From Endozoicomonas sp965198415 (lineage in GTDB: Bacteria; Pseudomonadota; Gammaproteobacteria; Pseudomonadales; Endozoicomonadaceae), in contig CBDAPN010000032.1 in the NCBI GenBank assembly GCA_965198415.1, forward strand, positions 1,240,001-1,304,000: a stretch of DNA of 64,000 nt. The letters run 5' to 3'. Made by a program: the position numbers and the translations under genes. This document shows, piece after piece, positions 8,198 through 18,028 of the stretch. A model generated the notes under the pieces. The model saw only the letters and a program-made list of their open reading frames with translations, did not search any database and was not told the DNA's origin. Position 1 is the first letter of the stretch. The number at the start of each line of letters is the position of its first letter.

Positions 8198-9505
8198 ATG
8201 AAATTTAGCAGTAAAACTGCATTGGCTTGCGCAATCACCGCTTTGTCAATGGGAGCACAGGCAAATTTTGATAGCTTTTACAACGATGCTTCCGTATCTG
8301 GAAAGCTCAGAACAACATACTACGACATCAAAAAAAGTGACCTGAAAGCAGGTTCAAAAGTAACCAGTAAAACAAACGGTGCCTGGACTGCAGGTCTGAC
8401 CCTTGACGCCAAGTCTGGCTACGCTTGGGACATGATTGGGTTTGACGCTTCACTCTACAACGCTGACAAACTCTACATGGATGAAAACAACGTTCGTAAC
8501 AATCAGCTGTTAAACAGCGCCAATGAAGGTTTCACCAAAATTGGTCAGGCCTACATCAAAGCGAAGTTTGGTAACGATCAAATCAGTGGCAAGTTCAAAG
8601 CTGGACGACAAATTATTTATACTGGACTGATTTCCAGCTCCGGCTCCAGAACGGTTCCTAGCAGCTGGCAGGGCTACAACCTGACAGGTCAGGCTTACGG
8701 TGTTAAATACGGTTTTGCCTACGTCGACAAAATGTCCCTGCGTAATGAAGCGGGCTTTGACCATTTGATAGACTTCAGCGGTAAACGCATCGACTACGTA
8801 GCTGGCGGACAACTGTCTTATAAGATGGACGGACTAAAACTCGTTTATCGCAACGGCTTCGCCAAAAACTACCTGCAGGCACACAACGTGCAGCTGGGCT
8901 ACACCTTCGCACTCGCCGACGATTCCAGCTTGACAGTTGATACCCGTTACTTCACAACCAAAAAAGATGGTAATCAGTGGGATGGTACCGCTTGGTATGC
9001 CCCTGCTTTTGATGACAAAGCCCAATACCTCAGCTTGAATGCCAGTATGGATTACAACAGCTGGAAGTTTGTTGCTGCGGTTGCCAAAACCAAAGCAGAA
9101 TCATCCAAGGGGCTGGGTAAGTACTACTACGACTTCGGTAGAAACACGCACGGGATCTGGTCCGGTAAAACGTCTGCCTTTGGCGAAAACTTTTTCTACG
9201 ATGACGAAGTAGCTTACAAAATTGGAGCTGAGTACGATTTTGCTGATATGGGCGTCAAAGGCCTGTTACTGGGTTACGCCTTCCACTACGGCTCTGGCAT
9301 GAAAGCTGCTAATGGCAAAGATGTAGGCGAATACGAGCACGACTTCCTAGTGCAGTACAAGTTCCAACAGCCTGCCCTGAAAGGCCTGAGCTACAAGCTG
9401 AAGTACGGCTACTACAAAAACGACAACGCTCTTAGAAACACTATTGGTTTCGGTAAGCGTAACGACCTGCGCACCTGGCTTGATTACAAGTTTGTTGCTT
9501 TTTAA
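8198..9505 (+). CDS. OprD-family outer membrane porin
   Basis: Outer-membrane beta-barrel for uptake of small substrates. The 435-residue precursor has a clean signal peptide (residues 1-22, cleavage after GAQA). Mature strands alternate polar and aromatic residues, including the OprD-like SGKLRTTYYD near the start and GRQIIYTGLISSSGSR in the first third. The protein ends in ...LDYKFVAF, with the C-terminal aromatic residue needed for BAM insertion. A good Shine-Dalgarno (AGGAG, 7-nt spacing) supports the start. It lies directly upstream of the 5'-nucleotidase, so nucleosides, phosphate or amino acids are possible substrates; specificity cannot be read from sequence. Confidence 0.85.
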   Translation: MKFSSKTALACAITALSMGAQANFDSFYNDASVSGKLRTTYYDIKKSDLKAGSKVTSKTNGAWTAGLTLDAKSGYAWDMIGFDASLYNADKLYMDENNVRNNQLLNSANEGFTKIGQAYIKAKFGNDQISGKFKAGRQIIYTGLISSSGSRTVPSSWQGYNLTGQAYGVKYGFAYVDKMSLRNEAGFDHLIDFSGKRIDYVAGGQLSYKMDGLKLVYRNGFAKNYLQAHNVQLGYTFALADDSSLTVDTRYFTTKKDGNQWDGTAWYAPAFDDKAQYLSLNASMDYNSWKFVAAVAKTKAESSKGLGKYYYDFGRNTHGIWSGKTSAFGENFFYDDEVAYKIGAEYDFADMGVKGLLLGYAFHYGSGMKAANGKDVGEYEHDFLVQYKFQQPALKGLSYKLKYGYYKNDNALRNTIGFGKRNDLRTWLDYKFVAF

Positions 9506-9517
9506 TTTAGGTTGAAG

Positions 9518-9553
9518 TTTGTGAAGCATTTGCCTTTTGGCGTGCTTCACAAA
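9518..9553 (+). terminator. Strong hairpin between porin and 5'-nucleotidase
   Basis: Perfect 11-bp stem TTTGTGAAGCA (9518-9528) with TGCTTCACAAA (9543-9553), extended by an inner GCC-TTTT-GGC stem. No T-run follows, so it may attenuate or stabilise the porin transcript rather than fully terminate it before ushA. Confidence 0.5.
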
Positions 9554-9618
9554 CGCTGTTAGCTAACAGGAAGATATTAAAAATTCCAATGCAAACTGCA
9601 TTACAGGGATAAGCGAAA

Positions 9619-11193
9619 ATGTCACTAAAAAAAATGAAGTGTAGCCATCTGGCCACAACTGCACTGGCTCTGATGGTCAGCGCATGTTCTATGTTACCCG
9701 GCAAAAACTCGGTCGGACCCGATCCTGATAAAACCTATCAATTAACCATTTTGCATACCAATGACAACCACGGTCGCTTTTGGCATGACCGTAAAGAGCG
9801 TTATGGCATGGCAGCACGAATGACTCTGGTTGAGCAAATTCGTGCAGAAGTCGCTCAAGAAGGTGGCTATCTGCTTTTGCTTTCTGGTGGCGACATCAAT
9901 ACCGGGGTACCTGAATCCGATTTACAAGATGCCGTACCCGACTTCAAGGGTATGAATTTACTCGGTTACGACGCCATGGCGGTGGGCAATCATGAGTTTG
10001 ACAACCCTCGCGAAGTGCTGATGATGCAAAAAGACCTGGCTGACTTCCCCTTCCTCTCTGCCAATATCATCGACGAAACAACAGGTGACCCCCTATTCAG
10101 CCCTTACAGCATTTTCGAATTTGACGAGCTGAGTATTGCGGTAATGGGTTTAACGACAGACGACACACCCAAAGCTACCAACCCGGAAAATGTTGAAGGT
10201 TTAATTTTTAAAAAGCCAGTAAATTCCGCCCGAGAGTTAATCCCCGAACTGGAAAAAGAAGCCGACATCATTATTGCAACCACCCACATGGGGCACTATC
10301 GTGATGGCAACCACGGCGTCAATGCACCGGGTGATGTCACGTTGGCCCGTGAAGTAGACGGCATTGACCTTATTATTGGTGGCCACTCCCAAGACCCACT
10401 GTTTACGCCTGACCAGCAAAACGACACTTGGATTGTACAGGCTCACGAGTGGGGCAAGTACCTTGGTCGGGCAGATTTTGAGTACAAAAACGGCGAGCTG
10501 AAACTCATCAGTTATAAACTGATTCCGGTAAACCACAAAAACAGTGAAACCAAAATCCCTTTTAACGAAGAGATGATGGCCCTGCTGCAGCCTTATCAAG
10601 ACAAAGGTCAAAAGCTGGTTGAAGCGAAAATCGGTAACGTTGATCAGCGTTTGATGGGTGAGCGTAAAGAGGTGCGTTTCCAGCCAACCAACCTTGGTAC
10701 CTTGCTTACTGAAGCGTTCATGGAAAAAACCGGTGCTGACTTCGCTGTTACCAATGGTGGTGGTATTCGTGCCAGCATTGAGGCCGGCGAAATCACCTAT
10801 AAAGACGCTTTGCAAGTACTGCCTTTTGGTAACACGTTAACCACTACGGAAATGACCGGGCAACAAGTTCTGGATTACTTGAACGTTGTCGCCTTAAAGC
10901 CAGAAAACAGTGGCGCTTTTGCTCATTTCTCCGGTGTTGATATGCTGATTACCGAGACTGGCGTGAAAAATGTGCAGATCAATGACAACCCCATTGAGCT
11001 TGATAAAACCTATAAAATGGCAGCATTGAGCTTTTCCGCTGGAGGTGGCGATAACTATCCGGACATTAATGAATACCCCGGTTTTATCGATACCGGCTTT
11101 CTTGATGCCGATGTGCTCAGAGAATTCATAGAGAAGCACTCGCCCATTAATGTGGCAGACTATCAGCCTGACGGTGTGATACGTCAGAAGTGA
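9619..11193 (+). CDS. ushA: UshA/NutA-type 5'-nucleotidase, lipoprotein
   Basis: Membrane-anchored or periplasmic hydrolase of nucleotides and UDP-sugars, releasing nucleosides and phosphate. The 524-residue protein keeps the whole UshA layout. The metallophosphoesterase domain shows TNDNHGRFW, GGDINTG, GNHEFDNP, TTHMGHY and GGHSQDP. The C-terminal substrate-binding domain shows TNGGGIRASIEAG and FSAGGGDNYP. Unlike E. coli UshA it has a lipobox (LMVSAC, Cys at about residue 23), as in Vibrio NutA. Placement after a porin and near the deo operon fits use of extracellular nucleotides or DNA. Confidence 0.93.
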   Translation: MSLKKMKCSHLATTALALMVSACSMLPGKNSVGPDPDKTYQLTILHTNDNHGRFWHDRKERYGMAARMTLVEQIRAEVAQEGGYLLLLSGGDINTGVPESDLQDAVPDFKGMNLLGYDAMAVGNHEFDNPREVLMMQKDLADFPFLSANIIDETTGDPLFSPYSIFEFDELSIAVMGLTTDDTPKATNPENVEGLIFKKPVNSARELIPELEKEADIIIATTHMGHYRDGNHGVNAPGDVTLAREVDGIDLIIGGHSQDPLFTPDQQNDTWIVQAHEWGKYLGRADFEYKNGELKLISYKLIPVNHKNSETKIPFNEEMMALLQPYQDKGQKLVEAKIGNVDQRLMGERKEVRFQPTNLGTLLTEAFMEKTGADFAVTNGGGIRASIEAGEITYKDALQVLPFGNTLTTTEMTGQQVLDYLNVVALKPENSGAFAHFSGVDMLITETGVKNVQINDNPIELDKTYKMAALSFSAGGGDNYPDINEYPGFIDTGFLDADVLREFIEKHSPINVADYQPDGVIRQK

Positions 11194-11222
11194 TTCATAT
11201 GAATCCTCTGGCGTGAGTTCAG

Positions 11223-11252
11223 TGCATTCCTGCCATCTCGCGCAGGAGTGCA
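11223..11252 (+). terminator. Hairpin after ushA
   Basis: Eleven paired positions, one a G-T wobble: TGCATTCCTGC (11223-11233) and GCAGGAGTGCA (11242-11252) around an 8-nt loop. It is followed by TAAAATT rather than a strict T-run. Probable transcript end for the 5'-nucleotidase. Confidence 0.5.
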
Positions 11253-11429
11253 TAAAATTCCATAGCCGTATATAAACCCAAATCTCAAGCTTTTCCTCAC
11301 TGCAATGCTTTGCTAGTTCGCCTGTATCAAGCGCACATCTAATCATGTACTAAAATAAGTTGTAAGAAGCTGCTCCTTCTACTGCCTTGCACAATTTAAT
11401 CATTAGCGATTGATTCGGGAGCTAATGTC

Positions 11430-12824
11430 ATGCCACTTCATTACCGTGACGACATTCTCGAAAACCTGATGGACGATGTTTTTTCTTCGTCCGATCTTTC
11501 CACCTCCATTCCCAAATATAGAATGCCAGAAGGGCCGCAAGACCCCCGACACGCTTATCAAATCGTACACGATGAGCTAATGCTCGATGGCAATTCCCGC
11601 CAAAATCTGGCCACCTTTTGCCAGACCTGGACAGACGACGAAATTAAAAAGATTATGCGTCAGTGTCTGGATAAAAATATGATCGACAAAGATGAGTACC
11701 CCCAAACGGCAGAGCTCGAACGACGCTGTGTGCATATGCTGGCAAATTTATGGAATTCACCAAATGCCATCAATACCATGGGCTGCTCAACCACCGGCTC
11801 CAGCGAAGCTGCCATGCTTGGCGGCATGGCGCTCAAGTGGCGCTGGCGGAAAAAAATGCAACAGCAAGATAAACCAGTAAACAGGCCGAACCTGGTATGT
11901 GGCCCGGTGCAAGTCTGCTGGCACAAATTTGCCCGCTACTGGGATATTGAATTGAGGGAAGTTCCCCTCGCAGTCGGTCGTCTGGTGATGACTCCCGAGG
12001 AGGCAGTACAACAGTGCGATGAAAACACGATAGGTGTCGTTCCTACGTTGGGCATTACCTTTACCTGCCAATACGAGCCGATAGAAGCAATCAGTAACGC
12101 ACTGGATCGGTTACAAGAAGACACTGGTCTTGATATTCCTATTCATGTTGATGCCGCTAGCGGCGGTTTTCTTGCGCCTTTTTGTGATGAAAATCTGGTT
12201 TGGGACTTCCGGCTGCCACGGGTGAAATCCATCAATACTTCAGGCCACAAATTTGGCCTTGCTCCATTGGGTGTGGGCTGGGTGATATGGCGCGATAAAG
12301 ACGATCTGCCAGAAGAACTGATCTTTCGAGTCAACTATCTTGGCGGTGATATGCCGACTTTTGCCCTTAACTTCTCCCGTCCGGGTGGTCAGATTGCGGC
12401 GCAGTACTACAACTTTCTGAGACTTGGAAAAGACGGGTATCGTCGCCTGCATCAGACTTGCTACAACACCGCGCAATATCTTAGTGCTGAAATTGATAAG
12501 CTTGGGCCGTTCAACATCATCTACGATGGCAGAGGCGGTATTCCTGCCATCACCTGGTCGCTTAAAAAAGGACTCAATGGAGGGTTTAACCTCTACGACT
12601 TGTCTGACCGTATCCGCAGTTACGGCTGGCAAATTGCTGCCTACCCTCTGCCGCCCCATCGCGATGACCTAGTGATTATGCGTGCACTGGTGCGACACGG
12701 ATTCAGCCGGGATCTTGCGGATTTGTTCATCAGTGATCTGAAGCGATGTCTGGACTATTTTGTCAGACACCCAGTGCAGATACCGGGAAATATGAGCGAC
12801 TCTTCGGGTTATAACCACAACTGA
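11430..12824 (+). CDS. gadB: Glutamate decarboxylase GadB
   Basis: PLP enzyme converting glutamate to GABA and CO2, consuming a proton; commonly part of acid resistance or GABA metabolism. The 464-residue product matches the E. coli GadA/B length. Visible features are the N-terminal PKYRMPEG segment, MGCSTTGSSEAAMLGG, the cofactor aspartate region HVDAASGGFLAPF, and the PLP lysine in NTSGHKFGLAPLGVGW. The C-terminal tail (MSDSSGYNHN) differs from the HxT tail that gates E. coli GadB at neutral pH. No GadC antiporter gene lies beside it, so any antiporter must be elsewhere. Confidence 0.95.
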   Translation: MPLHYRDDILENLMDDVFSSSDLSTSIPKYRMPEGPQDPRHAYQIVHDELMLDGNSRQNLATFCQTWTDDEIKKIMRQCLDKNMIDKDEYPQTAELERRCVHMLANLWNSPNAINTMGCSTTGSSEAAMLGGMALKWRWRKKMQQQDKPVNRPNLVCGPVQVCWHKFARYWDIELREVPLAVGRLVMTPEEAVQQCDENTIGVVPTLGITFTCQYEPIEAISNALDRLQEDTGLDIPIHVDAASGGFLAPFCDENLVWDFRLPRVKSINTSGHKFGLAPLGVGWVIWRDKDDLPEELIFRVNYLGGDMPTFALNFSRPGGQIAAQYYNFLRLGKDGYRRLHQTCYNTAQYLSAEIDKLGPFNIIYDGRGGIPAITWSLKKGLNGGFNLYDLSDRIRSYGWQIAAYPLPPHRDDLVIMRALVRHGFSRDLADLFISDLKRCLDYFVRHPVQIPGNMSDSSGYNHN

Positions 12825-12880
12825 CCAAGCCGTTTGTTACCGGCTCGACAGTTCGAGAAAAGCCTTTTGGCTGGTAATGT

Positions 12881-14362
12881 TTAATTACTATGTTTTTTAC
12901 GGTCTTCAATAAAGTTTAGGTATGTCCCTTTAAACGTCACTGGATCTATCAGCTTATAGGCTTGCGTTTCTTGATCGTTGTATAGCCCATTAGCATTGCT
13001 ATGAATGGGGGCATTAGTTTTTACCTTTGCTTGGAATCCTTTTCTTTGTGCCATAGAGATAGAATTGCTAACTTTGGTTACGGGGTTTTGACTAAACCGG
13101 AGATGTAAGTCAGACCCTTTTCGGTATTTTATTTGCCGCTCAGAGGCAGGGTATTTTTTTGGGGTAGTCAATGACGGCAAATTGCTCTCATGATGTTGCA
13201 TCCGATTCAGAATGATCGCTTTTAATGGCCTTCCTTGTTCATCGTTCACTTCTTCTATTCGGCTGTCGAGGCAAAATGATTTAACGGGTTCAACCGGCTT
13301 TATTTCGGTTTTTTTAGGTTTAGCATCCAGAAAATTCATTAACCTTTCGATCTTTCGATTCTCTTTTTCAGATCTTTTTGTTCTGGTTGGGAGATCACTC
13401 GCAAAGCTACTTAATTCGTCCAGCTTTTGATCAAACTCAGCTTTTCGCTCCCTCCACGCTTTCCCAATGATGGAGAATTCTCTTTGAGGAAAATCAAACT
13501 TCTGCTCAGAGTTGATAAAGAACAGGCTGAACTTATGGGGTTTCCCTTCAATAAATATTTCGGCAATAATCGCACCCGTTCCGGGCTCATAGAACGTGTT
13601 TTGAACTTTTATTGGGCCTTCAATTGCTTTGCAACCAAAAGAGCCATAAAAAACACTGCCTTTTTTCACAGTGATGGTGTCAATTTTATGCAGTCTGTTG
13701 AGCGAGTCAAGGTTCAACATGCTTACATACTTAGCATCAAGGCTGTAATCACGCGCTTCACTATTGTCTGCTGAGTGGTCAGGCGTTGGGGGTTCTATGT
13801 TTTGCTCAACGGGCTTGGGGCTTTGGGTATTTTGATCTTTAGTATTTGAATATTGGCCATCTTTGTTCAGATAATTTTTTTTGTTGATTTCTGATTTTAC
13901 TTCATGGCTTAGCGCTGGTTTGATTTCTGGTTGTACTTTACGGCTTAGCGCTGGTTCGATTTCTGGTTGTACTTTACGGCTTAGCGCTGGTTTAAAGTTC
14001 ACAAAGACAAAGTTACAGTTGCTTTCATTCATAACCCATAAGCCTGACTTTGGAGCGGTTGCATTGTCAGCGTCAGTCATGGCATCCTCAATAGCGGCTG
14101 ACATATCGCTCTCCGTCAAATCGCTTTGCAGTCCCACGGTAGGTATCTTTAAATTTTCGCAATTTTGAAAATATTTTCGGGTTCCATCAGGCCTTGGTAT
14201 TTTATTCTCAATGGAAAGAGGCGTGTAATCACAGTTTAACGTGGCTCTATTAGGGGTTTTATTAAGGCCATGATTTTGCGTTTGGTTATGATCTGATAAT
14301 TTACTCTTGTAAACGCTATTACCGAAGAATAAATTTATAGTGTTATTAATAGTGGAAGGCAT
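12881..14362 (-). CDS. Orphan AT-rich protein with 12-residue repeats
   Basis: No family recognised. The 493-residue product starts at ATG 14362, which has AAGGG 8 nt upstream; an ATG seven codons earlier lacks a ribosome binding site. No signal peptide or membrane segment is seen. The N-terminal half is polar and low in complexity, with three tandem 12-residue repeats of the form (K/E)PALSRKVQPEI (DNA at 13886-13993). A more ordered middle follows (TITVKKGSVFYGSFGCKAIEG, then a stretch on IAEIFIEGKPHKFSLFF), then a basic helical segment (RTKRSEKENRKIERLMNFL) and a basic C-terminus. Base composition is more AT-rich than gadB and recG on either side. It could be an effector-like accessory protein; this is inference only. 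Confidence 0.65.
   Translation of the reverse strand: MPSTINNTINLFFGNSVYKSKLSDHNQTQNHGLNKTPNRATLNCDYTPLSIENKIPRPDGTRKYFQNCENLKIPTVGLQSDLTESDMSAAIEDAMTDADNATAPKSGLWVMNESNCNFVFVNFKPALSRKVQPEIEPALSRKVQPEIKPALSHEVKSEINKKNYLNKDGQYSNTKDQNTQSPKPVEQNIEPPTPDHSADNSEARDYSLDAKYVSMLNLDSLNRLHKIDTITVKKGSVFYGSFGCKAIEGPIKVQNTFYEPGTGAIIAEIFIEGKPHKFSLFFINSEQKFDFPQREFSIIGKAWRERKAEFDQKLDELSSFASDLPTRTKRSEKENRKIERLMNFLDAKPKKTEIKPVEPVKSFCLDSRIEEVNDEQGRPLKAIILNRMQHHESNLPSLTTPKKYPASERQIKYRKGSDLHLRFSQNPVTKVSNSISMAQRKGFQAKVKTNAPIHSNANGLYNDQETQAYKLIDPVTFKGTYLNFIEDRKKHSN
13886..13993. repeat. Three tandem 36-bp repeats inside orphan gene
   Basis: Units at 13886-13921, 13922-13957 and 13958-13993. The second and third differ by a single base, so the duplication is recent, while the first is more diverged. 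The length is a multiple of three, so copy-number change keeps the frame of the encoded 12-residue repeats. Confidence 0.9.
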
Positions 14363-14736
14363 GGTAGTTACCCTTTTTATCATAATAATTTTTTGGGGAG
14401 CTTAGCTAACATTTTATATAACAGGATTTACTGCCTACTTTACCGCTGTGAAGAAAGTTGGTTTGGTTACCTGCCCTCTCATTGTCATTTATAGGGTAAA
14501 ATCTGCGCGAAAAATCGTGTTTATATAACTTAAGACTCATTAATTCAAAATAAGTTCCCTGTTAATAGTTAATTTGTTTACCTAACCAGAAGAATTCATG
14601 GTTTCAAGAGCACCAAATACAGTGGGTAAGAGATTATAACAGGAGCATATATTTGAATTATTCGGCTAAAGTAGGGTCGGTACAGCCGGCGTGAAAAAGA
14701 TTGATCATCTGCACTGGCATAGTGATTCCAGCCACT
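14363..14736. other. Gene-free gap, AT-rich
   Basis: 374 bp between the start of the orphan gene and the recG stop, both read on the minus strand. It must hold the orphan gene's promoter. I see no coding frame, clear terminator or named motif in it. Confidence 0.5.
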
Positions 14737-16828
14737 TCACACGTTGGCATAATCTTCCCCCTTGCCAAGCCAGCGGTTGACCAATGGTTCAACGGTTTCT
14801 GCAGTAGAGTGCATTAATTCTTGTGCAGCCGTTCGCACGTTGAGCAGCAGGTCACGGTCTCGCTCAAGGTCGGCTACCCTGAATTGTGCCAGCCCGGTTT
14901 GCCGGGTACCAAGCACCTCACCGGGGCCTCTTAGTTCCAGATCTTTTTCAGCGATGACAAAACCGTCGCTGGAGTCTCGCATCACTTGCAAACGTTCCTT
15001 GCTCTGCAGCGATAACGGCGCGTGATACATAAGCAGGCAGTGGCTGGCAATTTTGCCCCGACCAACCCGGCCACGAAGCTGATGCAGCTGCGCCAGCCCG
15101 AGCCTTTCAGGATTTTCAATAATCATTACACTGGCATTGGGCACATCAACCCCCACCTCAATAACTGTGGTGGCTACCAGTAAGTGCAGATGCCCTTCTT
15201 TGAAGGCGTTCATCACTTCTGCTTTTTCAACGGCTTTCATCCGCCCATGTACCAAGCCAATGGATAACTCTGGCAGTGTCTCTCGCAGTTGTTCGGCGGT
15301 GACTTCGGCCGCCTGACATTGGAGTGCTTCGGACTCTTCAATCAACGTACAGACCCAGTAGGCCTGGCGACCTTCAAGGCAGGCATTTTTTAGTCGTTTA
15401 ATGACCTCTTCACGACGGTCGTCGCCAATCACTACGGTGTTGATGGGGGTGCGACCGGGCGGCAACTCGTCAATCACAGAAATATCAAGGTCGGCATAGG
15501 CGCTCATGGCCAGCGTTCTGGGGATGGGGGTGGCGGTCATGATGAGCTGATCCGGTAAGCCACCGTTTTGTTCGCCTTTTTTTCGCAAGGCCATACGTTG
15601 ATGAACACCAAACCGGTGTTGTTCATCAATAACCGCCATACCCAGCTTATGAAAGACGACATCGTCCTGAAACAGAGCATGGGTGCCTACCACTACCATT
15701 GCTTCGCCAGAGGCTATCTGGTCAATAACTTCCTGCCGTTTTTTGCCTTTGGTTTTGCCGGAGAGAAACACCATGGCAATACCCAGAGGCTTTAGCCAGT
15801 GGGAAAAGTTGTGCTGGTGCTGTTCCGCCAAAATTTCGGTAGGGGCCATTACTGCGGCCTGATAGCCGTTTTCTACCGCTTGTAGAGCGGCAAGAGCCGC
15901 AACTACGGTTTTGCCGGAACCCACATCGCCTTGCACGAGCCGGAGCATGGGGGTTGCTGTTGCCATGTCCTGACTGACGTCGCTGAATACCCGTTGCTGG
16001 GCACCGGTCAGGGTGAAGGGGAGTTGGCTGAGCAGTTGTTGTGTCAATTGGTGTGTGGCTGGCATGGCAAAGCCGCCAATAGATTGCACCCGTTTTCTTA
16101 TTTTCTGCAAGCTCAGGTTATGAGCCAAAAGCTCCTCAAAAGCTAAACGGCGCTGAGCCGGGTGTCGGCCTTCGGTAAGCAGTGCCATGGACTCTTTTGG
16201 CGGTGGCTGGTGCAGCAGCCGCACTGCTTCCATCAGGGAGCTGAGGCGATATTTTTGCCGAATGGCCCGAAGGCAACAGCTCCTGTAAAGAGTTGTCATC
16301 GTTTAATAGTTGCAACGCCTGTTCGCACAGGCTGCGGATGCGTTGTTGCGTCAAACCTTCCGTAGCCGGGTACACGGGGGTGAGTGTCTCTTCGATGTCC
16401 ATTGAGGCGTCGGCTTTGATGACGCGATATTCCGGATGGTAGAGCTCAAGCCCGGTGGCGCCACGGCGGGGTTCACCAAAGCAGCGAATTTCGCTGCCGG
16501 TTTTAAAGTGGTTTTTCTGCACCGCATTAAAATGAAAGAAGCGCAAGCTTATAGAGCCCGAGCCATCACTCAGGCGGCAGAGCAGGCTTCGCCGTCGCCC
16601 CATGACAACGTCTGCTGCCAGCACTTTGCCCTGAATGACAACATCGGTGTGGGGCTGCAAAGCGCCAATGGGCGTGAGTCGGGTGCGGTCCTGATAACGC
16701 AGCGGCAGGTGGAACAATAGGTCCTGAATGGTATGAATGCCGATTTTGGCCAGCTTTTCTGCCAAAGCATCGCCAACGCCCTTTAGGGTGGTGACGGTAA
16801 TATCATTCAATGATCTATTCACTGCCAT
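14737..16828 (-). pseudogene. recG: ATP-dependent DNA helicase RecG, frameshifted
   Basis: RecG remodels stalled replication forks and branched recombination intermediates. The N-terminal wedge half (from 16828) shows the LKGVGDALAEKLAKIGI and LLFHLPLRYQDRT motifs. The helicase half shows Walker A (GDVGSGKT), DEQHRFGVHQR (DExH box), TATPIPRTLAM, VATTVIEVGVDVPNAS and QLRGRVGRG. Two frames are needed. After ...SLQELLPS the sequence continues in the +1 frame as AIRQKYRLSSLMEAVRLLH, which matches the RecG linker. An extra G in the GGG run near 16270 explains this. The uncorrected N-terminal part ends in junk at 16136. Together the two parts give the normal length of about 690 residues. Position 11 bp downstream of oxyR matches the oxyR-recG order of Pseudomonas. 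Confidence 0.88.
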
Positions 16829-16838
16829 GCATCGCCTA

Positions 16839-17738
16839 TCAATTAACCGAACATAACCTTAGCGCATCCGCAAGCACATCAATGGCTTTTGGCCTGGGGA
16901 AGCTGGCGCGCCAGGCGAGGGCTACGGTTCGACCGGGTGATGGCGCACAAAACGGGCGTGAGCTGAGAATATTCGCAGCGTAGTGATGGTCCTGAACCGC
17001 CGACTGCGGCAGTACACTGATCCCCATGCCAGAAGCCACCATGTGCCGTATGGTTTCCAGTGAGGAGGCTTCTATACCCGTGTCGTTTTCGGCAGCTTTT
17101 TTGGCCAATACCGGGCAAGTTTCCAACACCTGATCACGAAAACAGTGGCCTTCGCCCAGCAAAAGCAGCTCTGCACTGGCCAGCTCTGCGGGGTTAATTT
17201 CTTGCTTTTGTTCCCATGGGTGGCCAGCGGGCAGCAATACCTGAAAAGGTTCATCGTAGAGGGGTTTGGTAAGTACATCCGGCTCGGTAAAGGGCAAGGC
17301 GATGATTATTACATCCAGCTCACCAAGGACCAATTTTTTACGCAGCACCGCAGTGAAGTTTTCTTCGATGTAGAGCGGCATATTGGGCGACACTTTCGCC
17401 AGCTGCGGAATCAAATGCGGGAAAAGATACGGCCCGATGGTATAAATTGCCCCAACCCTTAAGGAGGAACCGAGTTGATCGTGGCCGGTTTTGGCCAGCT
17501 GCTTGATGGTGGCAGCCTCTTCGAGCACTTTGTGCGCCTGACTGATGATTAACTCTCCCAAAGGTGTTACCCGCACGGCGTTACGGGTTCGCTCAAACAA
17601 TGCCACGCCGAGCTCGTCCTCCAGCTTTTTAACCCCGACGCTCAGCGTTGGCTGGCTAACAAAGCACTTGGTGGCCGCTTTTGAGAAGTGCTTCTCCTGA
17701 GCGAGGGTGATAATGTAGCGAAGTTCTGTCAGTGTCAT
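16839..17738 (-). CDS. oxyR: Hydrogen peroxide regulator OxyR
   Basis: LysR-family, thiol-based peroxide sensor and activator of antioxidant genes. The ATG at 17738 gives the conserved MTLTELRYIITLAQEKHF start and 299 residues; upstream in-frame codons are extra. The helix-turn-helix includes SQPTLSVGVKKLEDELG. The redox cysteines are both present in GEGHCFRDQVLETCP. The family segment SSLETIRHMVASGMGISVLP and the C-terminal AWRASFPRPKAIDVLADALR are intact. recG follows in the same direction, probably as an operon. Confidence 0.95.
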   Translation of the reverse strand: MTLTELRYIITLAQEKHFSKAATKCFVSQPTLSVGVKKLEDELGVALFERTRNAVRVTPLGELIISQAHKVLEEAATIKQLAKTGHDQLGSSLRVGAIYTIGPYLFPHLIPQLAKVSPNMPLYIEENFTAVLRKKLVLGELDVIIIALPFTEPDVLTKPLYDEPFQVLLPAGHPWEQKQEINPAELASAELLLLGEGHCFRDQVLETCPVLAKKAAENDTGIEASSLETIRHMVASGMGISVLPQSAVQDHHYAANILSSRPFCAPSPGRTVALAWRASFPRPKAIDVLADALRLCSVN

Positions 17739-18028
17739 AATCTTTGGGTAGCCAGGCGGCTGCGGCAATAAGTACAAGCGGCAGCGTTGATAGTGCTGTG
17801 TTTTTATACAGTTAAATGAAGAATATTACCATTATGTTTTTGCAGAAGGTTATATTAACCGATAGAAGAGAGCCAAGAACAACCACAATGTACTTTTAGC
17901 CGTTGCATGGCAAGAACAGATAAACCTCGCCCCGATAAATACCCTGCAAAAGTATTGCTATTTCAAGACAGTAGATTCACAAACAGCCTGTATAGTAGAG
18001 TGCACACACCCAACAAAAAAATAAGTCT

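Noticed and set aside
14762..15025. Open frames antisense to recG, oxyR, ppk and other genes
   Set aside because: They are opposite-strand shadows of conserved genes and show no motifs or ribosome binding sites.
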